Assembly: GCA_029559155.1 (NCBI GenBank)
Contig: JAKQCM010000075.1
Location: 1 to 37,809 of the forward strand
Source: Chloroflexota bacterium
Lineage (GTDB): Bacteria; Chloroflexota; Anaerolineae; Promineifilales; Promineifilaceae
Direction: 5' to 3'
DNA length: 37,809 nucleotides
The notes under the pieces: model-generated
What the model was told of the DNA's origin: nothing
The model's database searches: none
The model's input: the letters and a program-made list of their open reading frames with translations, nothing else
Translations under genes and position numbers: made by a program
Shown here: positions 33,601 through 37,809 of the stretch, piece after piece
Numbering within the stretch: position 1 is the first letter of the stretch
Layout of the letters: every line of letters begins with the position of its first letter

Positions 33601-34536
33601 ATGCGCTTTTTAGTCACCGGCGGCGCCGGTTTTTTAGGGGCGGCATTAACCAACCAATTGGCCCATTCCGGCCATGAGGTCATCGTTTTGGATGATTTGA
33701 GCAGCGGCAATGCGGCGTATTTGGACACGGCCGTTACCTTCCACCAGGGCGACGTAGACGATGTGCCCCGTCTCTGGTCGCTGCTGCAAGGCGTCGACTG
33801 CGTGTATCATCTGGCTGCCCGCGTGTCCGTCGCCCAATCCATCCATTACCCGCGCGACTATACGCGCGTCAACGTCGGCGGCACGGTTAGTTTGATGGAG
33901 GCCATGCGCGACACGGGCGTGCGGCGGGTGGTGTTTACCTCGTCGGGGGCAGTATACGGCCGTTTGCCCGACCAGCCCGTACACGAAAACGACACGCCCC
34001 AGCCCGATTCGCCCTACGCCGTCAGCAAATGGGCCGCCGAGCAGTACATCCACACCATCGGCCAATTGTGGGAAATTGAAACCGTCGCCCTGCGCATTTT
34101 TAACGCTTACGGACCGCGCCAAAACCTGCCTCCATCCCACGCGCCGGTTGTCCCCCGCTTTTTACAGCAAGTTCTCTCCGGCGGTTCGGTGGTTATTTTT
34201 GGCGATGGGCAGCAGACGCGAGACTATGTGTATGTGAAGGATGTGGTGGAAGCGTTGATCGCGGCGGCAACGGCCGTGAATATCAACCGCCAGGTCATCA
34301 ACATCGGCAGCGGCATAGAAACCAATCTCAACGATCTGGTAAACCAGATGGAAATCGTCACCGGCCGATCCGTAAACCGCCTTTATAACGGCGAAAAAAG
34401 CGGCGGCGTCCCCCGCCTGGTGGCCGACATCAGCCGGGCGCAAACGCTGCTGGGCTTTCGGCCCCAAACCAACCTGGCCGCCGGCCTGCGCCTGATGCTG
34501 CAAGAAGACGAGCGGTTTAGACGGTTAGCCGGGTAG
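33601..34536 (+). CDS. NAD-dependent sugar-nucleotide epimerase/dehydratase
   Basis: 311 residues, extended SDR family of GalE type. The NAD loop is VTGGAGFLGAAL, then LDDLSSGN and GDVDDV. The active site is TSSGAVYGR with the YxxxK motif in DSPYAVSKWAAEQY. The substrate region carries IFNAYGPRQN, then GDGQQTRDYVYVKDVVEAL and NIGSG. A UDP-glucose 4-epimerase or UDP-glucuronate-type epimerase is most likely; the exact sugar is not fixed. GAGGTG lies about 9 bases before the ATG. It diverges from the metalloprotease-like gene and is followed by the tRNA-Leu unit in the opposite direction. Confidence 0.9.
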   Translation: MRFLVTGGAGFLGAALTNQLAHSGHEVIVLDDLSSGNAAYLDTAVTFHQGDVDDVPRLWSLLQGVDCVYHLAARVSVAQSIHYPRDYTRVNVGGTVSLMEAMRDTGVRRVVFTSSGAVYGRLPDQPVHENDTPQPDSPYAVSKWAAEQYIHTIGQLWEIETVALRIFNAYGPRQNLPPSHAPVVPRFLQQVLSGGSVVIFGDGQQTRDYVYVKDVVEALIAAATAVNINRQVINIGSGIETNLNDLVNQMEIVTGRSVNRLYNGEKSGGVPRLVADISRAQTLLGFRPQTNLAAGLRLMLQEDERFRRLAG

Positions 34537-34560
34537 TCTTGTAATCGACCCCCTGAATAA

Positions 34561-34597
34561 TAAAAAAACGAGCCAGAACATATTGTTCTGACTCGTT
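34561..34597 (-). terminator. Terminator of tRNA-Leu
   Basis: A 14-bp stem with one wobble pair and a 3-base loop lies right after the tRNA 3' end. On the minus strand it ends in a run of T. It may also stop plus-strand transcription coming from the epimerase gene. Confidence 0.88.
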
Positions 34598-34599
34598 TG

Positions 34600-34681
34600 T
34601 GCCCAGGAGAGGACTCGAACCTCCACGCCCTAAGGGCACAGGCCCTCAACCTGCCGCGTATGCCAATTCCGCCACCTGGGC
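34600..34681 (-). tRNA. tRNA-Leu, anticodon GAG
   Basis: Class II tRNA of 82 bases. Acceptor GCCCAGG/CCTGGGC, anticodon stem GCAGG/CCTGT with loop TTGAGGG (anticodon GAG), a long variable arm of about 12 bases and a T arm with GGTTCGAGTCC. Discriminator A; CCA is not encoded. Confidence 0.96.
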
Positions 34682-34698
34682 AAAGGTAAGCGGCTGAT

Positions 34699-34726
34699 AT
34701 TATAGCTTGTCGTCGGGCAGAGTCAA
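34699..34726 (-). promoter_or_regulatory. Promoter of tRNA-Leu
   Basis: On the minus strand -35 TTGACT (34721-34726), a 16-base spacer and a perfect -10 TATAAT (34699-34704), 17 bases before the tRNA. Confidence 0.8.
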
Positions 34727-34763
34727 AAAGTTTGCGAGGTGACAAAGGACACGTTTTTTCCTG

Positions 34764-34892
34764 AGTTTTGTTATGTGCCTCAGGAATCTGTTATTTGTTA
34801 TCCTGTCAGACGTTGTTGTTCCAATCCTGAGGCTGCGCCTCAACCAGAAAACGGATTTTGCCAAAGTCTGTTTTCACTATACACAAGGGAGG
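34764..34892 (+). promoter_or_regulatory. Hairpin-rich leader before the first PD40 gene
   Basis: Three stem-loops follow one another. CCTGAG/CTCAGG pairs around a 13-base loop. TGAGGC-TGC-GCCTCA is a tight hairpin. A 13-bp stem with two wobble pairs runs over 34847-34875 (loop GCC), directly ahead of the GGAGG at 34888-34892. No known riboswitch class was recognised. I could not place a convincing promoter. Confidence 0.45.
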
Positions 34893-34900
34893 ATAGTTTG

Positions 34901-35038
34901 ATGCCCAGACGTCTTTTATGGTTTTGCAACGTCACCGTTTTGCTTTTTACCACTTTATTGTTGTTTACCCACTTTGTTTACTCATCTCCCGCGAACACTC
35001 TGATCAACCAGACTCTGCCCGGACCGGCTGCGCCGTAG
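34901..35038 (+). CDS. Signal-peptide segment of an interrupted PD40 protein (45 residues)
   Basis: Begins at an ATG with GGAGG 8 bases upstream, the best initiation signal in this region. The peptide is a signal sequence or membrane anchor: Arg-Arg, a long hydrophobic core (VTVLLFTTLLLFTHFVY), then SSPANTL and a Pro/Ala end, stopping at TAG (35036-35038). The next frame, a PD40 propeller protein, is in the same phase with only nine sense codons before its first possible TTG start. It lacks a signal peptide or ribosome binding site of its own. I read the two as one secreted protein split by the TAG. Alternatively the 45-mer is a free small membrane peptide. Confidence 0.6.
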   Translation: MPRRLLWFCNVTVLLFTTLLLFTHFVYSSPANTLINQTLPGPAAP

Positions 35039-35050
35039 GCGCAGCCGGTC
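35022..35050 (+). repeat. Perfect 13-bp hairpin with the TAG stop at its loop
   Basis: Arms GACCGGCTGCGCC (35022-35034) and GGCGCAGCCGGTC (35038-35050) with the 3-base loop GTA. The in-frame TAG spans the last two loop bases and the first base of the right arm. The T run further on is 11 bases away, too far for a standard intrinsic terminator. Confidence 0.9.
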
Positions 35051-35065
35051 GCGGCGCTGGCTTTT

Positions 35066-36079
35066 TTGACTTACGCCAGTTCAGACGATCATGCAATGAA
35101 CGCAGTATTGTCGGACACGGCCGTTACCCTCTCTGCCTATCCCACCACACCCGACCATCAACTGAACACCGCTTCACGGCAAACGCTGGGGGCGCAACCG
35201 TCCCGCGCCATGTGTGAAGCCGACCAATTGAGCGCCGCGCCGAACGGCCGTTATCTGCTCATCCAGTACAACTGCGAAGCGGCGCTCTTTGCCGTGCTGC
35301 AAAATCTGGCTACGGGCCAGACAGACACCCTGGCACAGGGCTACTTCCTGGACTGGTCGCCCGACGGCGAATGGCTGTTGTTCCACCAGACCGACGAAGA
35401 CGCCATCTGGCTGGTGCAGGCGGCGACGGGCAGCCGCCAAACGCTGCTCAATCTGCCCCCTGGCGTTTACAACGCCGCCTTTCGCTTTGATGGGCAGACA
35501 GTGGTCACGGCTTCCAGCCGGGGCTTAGGTTTAGGCAGTGAATTGGGCGGGTATAACCTGGCGGCGTCTACATACACGCCCTGGCAAACCTTTCCGCAGC
35601 AGATTGTGGCTTACCCGCGTTGGTCGCCGGATGGGGCAAAAATGGCCTATATTCTGATGCCGGACAGCAATCAGCCCTTTACCATAGGCGAATTATGGTT
35701 GGCCGACCCCACAACGGGCGCGCCCGCCCAAAAACTGGACAGCGTTGACGCCGGGCATGGCTACCCGCCGGCATGGTCGCCCGACGGTCAAAGCCTGGCC
35801 TATGTGCGCCGCGAAAACCCGGACAGCGTACGCGCCAACCACGCCGCTGCTGCCCTGCGCAGCAATCTTTACCTGGCGCACACCGCCACCGGCCAAACGA
35901 TGCCGCTGACCGCCTTTCCGGACAGCCTGGTGTATGACATAGCCTGGTCGCCGGACGGAGCGGAGTTGGCTTTTACGGCCGATGACGCCATCTGGCTGGC
36001 AAAGCCTGGACAATCCCCTACCCAACTCACGCAAACAACGACCGCTCGCCATCCGGCGTGGCTGGTAGCAGACAATTAG
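35066..36079 (+). CDS. PD40/TolB-like beta-propeller protein, 3' part of an interrupted gene
   Basis: About 337 residues from a TTG; the next ATG is ten codons on. Repeats of the WSPDG type are clear: LDWSPDGEWLLF, PRWSPDGAKMAYI, PAWSPDGQSLAYV and IAWSPDGAELAFT, as in TolB and PD40 propellers. Such proteins are normally exported, but this frame starts without a signal peptide or ribosome binding site. The missing parts are present upstream in the same phase at 34901, across a TAG. Taken together, 34901-36079 would be a secreted propeller of about 392 residues. No catalytic motif; a binding or surface role is likely. Confidence 0.78.
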   Translation: MTYASSDDHAMNAVLSDTAVTLSAYPTTPDHQLNTASRQTLGAQPSRAMCEADQLSAAPNGRYLLIQYNCEAALFAVLQNLATGQTDTLAQGYFLDWSPDGEWLLFHQTDEDAIWLVQAATGSRQTLLNLPPGVYNAAFRFDGQTVVTASSRGLGLGSELGGYNLAASTYTPWQTFPQQIVAYPRWSPDGAKMAYILMPDSNQPFTIGELWLADPTTGAPAQKLDSVDAGHGYPPAWSPDGQSLAYVRRENPDSVRANHAAAALRSNLYLAHTATGQTMPLTAFPDSLVYDIAWSPDGAELAFTADDAIWLAKPGQSPTQLTQTTTARHPAWLVADN

Positions 36080-36161
36080 GGACGAAGAACCTTGAACGAT
36101 GAGTATGGACGATACGCATCGTTCTGCGTTCCTTTTTTCGCGTTATTTTCTGGAGGCTGCG

Positions 36162-37463
36162 ATGATTCGATTACATCTGTTTATACTGTGCTGTATTGGC
36201 TTGCTGTTAGTGGCATGTGGGGAAGAAGGAGAACCGGTAACGGCCGTTTCCACTCCACTCAACGCAGCCACACCTACCCATACAGTTGAGTTAACAAATA
36301 CGGCCGTTCTGCCCACTCAGCCACCTGTTACGGATACGCCGATGGGGATGAAAACGGCCGTACTGCCCACCAATACCGCCACAGTTTCTCCTACAACGGC
36401 CACTTCGACTGCGCTCAGTGCAGGCGTGCCCACCCAAACACCCACCATCACCCCGACACTCCTTCCGTTACCCCCTGGCGAAATCTACTTCTTTTGGGAT
36501 ACAGAAACGCCTCTTGAGGAACCTGCTTACTATTCTATCCCTTTGTATGAACCCAAACAGGATTTATATATCGCCGCACCTGGCGATTCGCCAGATCATT
36601 GGCAAATATCCTCAATACTTAGAAATCAACTAAATTGGCCTGACGAAACTATGGGCGGGATTTCTGCTTTGTCGCCGGATCAATCTATGATTGCTTTTAC
36701 TCTTCACAAGAGAATTGATAACAGTACAGACGTAGCAAGCATTTATGTTGTTAATTTGTTGGACAGTACAGTTGAACAACTAACCCAAGATCATCTTCCT
36801 CGAATATACAATATTAGTTGGTTGCCAGACAGTCAAACGGTGGCTTATTCTTTAAAGCAAGCAGGCTTTTTAGCTAACCGCAACAATATTTTTTCAGAAC
36901 AATTTACGCCTACTCTTCCAACAGATATTTCCAAATTACAGGTGTCGCCTGATGGGCATTTCGCAGCCATTATTCTGCAATATAGCAAGATGCTTTTTAT
37001 CAATATGGAAACTAGCGAGTTGTTATCTACTCCAATTGATGCAGCAACTAGCCCGAATAACGCAATTTGGTCACCGGATAGCAAATGGTTTGCTTTCAAT
37101 CAGGTTAGTGGTAGTGGCTTTTCAGTTTTCAACGTTGAGACTAAAGAACTCGTATCTTTGTTGGACTCAGCTTATTTTGGACTTCCATCCTGGTCGGCTG
37201 ATGGTTCACAATTAGCTTTTGTTACAGGCACCAGGGAAAACACAGACCTGTACCTTTGGGATCCTGCAAGTAAAGTTTCTAGTTTTGTCATGAATTTAGG
37301 GAATTACTTAAAAGCTCCTGTCTGGTCTCCTCAAGGGGCTTTCTTGGCAACAGGTTCTATGGAAGATGGTCTTGCCAAAATTTTCATTTTAGAAACAAGC
37401 ACCGGCAAAATAAATCCTTTAACACAGGTAGAAAATGTCTACGATTTCGATATTTTATCCTGA
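36162..37463 (+). CDS. PD40-repeat lipoprotein, truncated by an in-frame TGA
   Basis: 433 residues to the TGA. The ATG at 36162 has GGAGG 5 bases upstream and opens a lipoprotein signal peptide (LFILCCIGLLLVACGEE) with lipobox LVAC. A Thr/Pro-rich stalk of about 75 residues follows (PTHTVELTNTAVLPTQPP and similar), rich in ACGGCCGT-derived TAV codons. A propeller with SPDG-type repeats comes next: IWSPDSKWFAF, SWSADGSQLAFV and VWSPQGAFLATG. The frame stops at TGA where the next repeat expects Trp. From about 36480 the DNA is clearly more AT-rich than the rest of the window and lacks ACGGCCGT, suggesting a different history for the propeller. Confidence 0.82.
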   Translation: MIRLHLFILCCIGLLLVACGEEGEPVTAVSTPLNAATPTHTVELTNTAVLPTQPPVTDTPMGMKTAVLPTNTATVSPTTATSTALSAGVPTQTPTITPTLLPLPPGEIYFFWDTETPLEEPAYYSIPLYEPKQDLYIAAPGDSPDHWQISSILRNQLNWPDETMGGISALSPDQSMIAFTLHKRIDNSTDVASIYVVNLLDSTVEQLTQDHLPRIYNISWLPDSQTVAYSLKQAGFLANRNNIFSEQFTPTLPTDISKLQVSPDGHFAAIILQYSKMLFINMETSELLSTPIDAATSPNNAIWSPDSKWFAFNQVSGSGFSVFNVETKELVSLLDSAYFGLPSWSADGSQLAFVTGTRENTDLYLWDPASKVSSFVMNLGNYLKAPVWSPQGAFLATGSMEDGLAKIFILETSTGKINPLTQVENVYDFDILS

Positions 37464-37628
37464 TCACCAGATGGACAATGGTTACTTGTGTTTTTAGTGC
37501 AAGAAGACAAGTCTTGTTTATACGTCATTAACTATGAGAACGGAAATACCTATTGTGTTGTTGATACAACAGGAACCGTCAATCCGTCAAATGTTTATTG
37601 GCTGCCTACACAATCAAGCACACCTTAA
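37464..37628 (+). pseudogene. In-frame continuation of the PD40 lipoprotein past TGA
   Basis: Directly after the TGA the same frame runs on for 54 codons to a TAA (37626-37628). It begins SPDGQWLLVFLVQEDKSCLYV, the second half of a WSPDG repeat whose Trp codon is the TGA, and ends with a further strand (TVNPSNVYWLP). There is no start codon or ribosome binding site for independent translation. A single TGG-to-TGA change explains the split; readthrough or a sequencing error are alternatives. Confidence 0.7.
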
Positions 37629-37647
37629 TGGTTTTGGGAGGTATATG

Positions 37648-37785
37648 ATGAGTAAAAAAGCCTCGCAGCTTCCAGCGATGACCCCCGTACCTGTAATCCC
37701 GGTGGGATATAAAACCCTCCGCTGTGACCGGTCTTCAAGACCGTGCTACCTGATTTGCACATATAGCTGTCTGGCAAAATCGTAA
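37648..37785 (+). CDS. 45-residue four-Cys peptide, possible RiPP precursor
   Basis: 45 residues from the ATG at 37648 (a second ATG directly precedes it), with GGGAGG 6 bases upstream. The N-terminal half is leader-like (MSKKASQLPAM, then a PVPVIPVGY proline stretch). The C-terminal 20 residues hold four cysteines spaced C-x6-C-x3-C-x3-C together with Ser, Thr and Tyr. No signal peptide. The next gene starts 15 bases after the stop with GGGGAGG, so they are probably co-transcribed. The composition would fit a ribosomally made, modified peptide or a small metal-binding protein; I do not recognise a named family. Confidence 0.55.
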   Translation: MSKKASQLPAMTPVPVIPVGYKTLRCDRSSRPCYLICTYSCLAKS

Positions 37786-37800
37786 TTTGGGGAGGTTGTG

Positions 37801-37809
37801 ATGACGCGA
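37801..37809 (+). CDS. Start of a gene cut by the window end
   Basis: ATG ACG CGA at the last nine bases, with GGGGAGG (37789-37795) 5 bases upstream, one of the strongest initiation signals in the window. Only three codons are visible, so nothing can be said about the product except that it follows the four-Cys peptide gene closely on the same strand. Confidence 0.5.

Larger units (their letters stand above)
2218..36361. repeat. Dispersed palindrome ACGGCCGT, roughly 65-70 copies
   Basis: The 8-base palindrome ACGGCCGT recurs from 2218-2225 to 36354-36361, mostly as AACGGCCGTT. Copies lie in coding regions on both strands (read as Thr-Ala-Val, Asn-Gly-Arg or Arg-Pro depending on frame), in promoter spacers and in intergenic DNA. 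It is absent from the first 2.2 kb, from about 26.6 to 29.5 kb and after 36.4 kb. My count is by eye. Confidence 0.9.

Noticed and set aside
35022-35067. Intrinsic terminator formed by the 13-bp hairpin plus the T run downstream.
   Set aside because: The T run begins 11 bases after the stem, too far for a standard intrinsic terminator.
37690-37760. Possible tRNA-Sec: the loop CTTCAAG (anticodon TCA) flanked by GGT/ACC near the window end, which might have explained the in-frame TGA.
   Set aside because: The stem pairs for only four bases, there is no T arm (no TTCGA) and no acceptor match. The sequence is better read as the Cys-rich peptide gene, and the TGA sits at a Trp position.

Overview
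The window reads as a chromosomal stretch of a free-living bacterium with moderate to high GC content and ordinary sigma-70 type promoters. The gene set fits a Chloroflexota (Anaerolineae-like) genome: a PQQ-propeller Ser/Thr kinase, PP2C, FHA and response-regulator block, paired acyl-CoA dehydrogenases with EtfAB, a BY-kinase, a long Rel protein and PD40 propeller proteins. That placement is inference; there is no rRNA here to settle it. I see no phage, transposase, CRISPR array or integrase. The most pervasive signal is the palindrome ACGGCCGT, present roughly 65-70 times by eye where about one copy would be expected by chance.

Layout. 1-5.5 kb (minus strand) is an acyl-CoA oxidation block: an acyl-CoA dehydrogenase cut by the window edge, tRNA-Arg(CCG), etfB-etfA, a zinc-ribbon membrane protein and a second acyl-CoA dehydrogenase. 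The dehydrogenases would pass electrons to EtfAB. 5.5-20.8 kb is also all minus strand. It holds a large GT-C-like membrane protein, tRNA-Met, an M50 site-2-type protease with a small membrane protein, a CoaE fused to a GNAT-like domain, an ABC-F ATPase, a Wzz/BY-kinase, the primary-type sigma factor, an RmlD-like reductase, rnc, fabF, a MazG-like protein, a fused moaD-moaE and moaC.

From 20.8 kb most genes are on the plus strand. A PIG-L deacetylase diverges from moaC. A signalling operon (21.7-27.7 kb) follows, driven by a near-consensus promoter: a kinase with an eight-repeat PQQ propeller, a PP2C phosphatase, a J-like/vWA protein, a zinc-ribbon/FHA protein, a 79-residue unknown and a PhoB-type response regulator without a histidine kinase. 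Its genes overlap or nearly touch. Next come a Rel protein whose hydrolase half looks intact but whose synthetase half has lost its catalytic residues, a stand-alone CBM48-like protein, thioredoxin reductase, a TPR protein, a convergent secreted HExxH protein and a sugar-nucleotide epimerase.

34.6-37.8 kb is the least ordinary part. After tRNA-Leu(GAG) come two neighbouring secreted PD40 propeller genes, each interrupted by one in-frame stop codon: a TAG at the loop of a perfect 13-bp hairpin, and a TGA exactly where the repeat expects Trp. They are followed by a 45-residue four-Cys peptide with a strong ribosome binding site, 15 bases ahead of another well-initiated gene cut by the window end. 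That arrangement is compatible with a RiPP precursor and its partner gene, but this is not proven.
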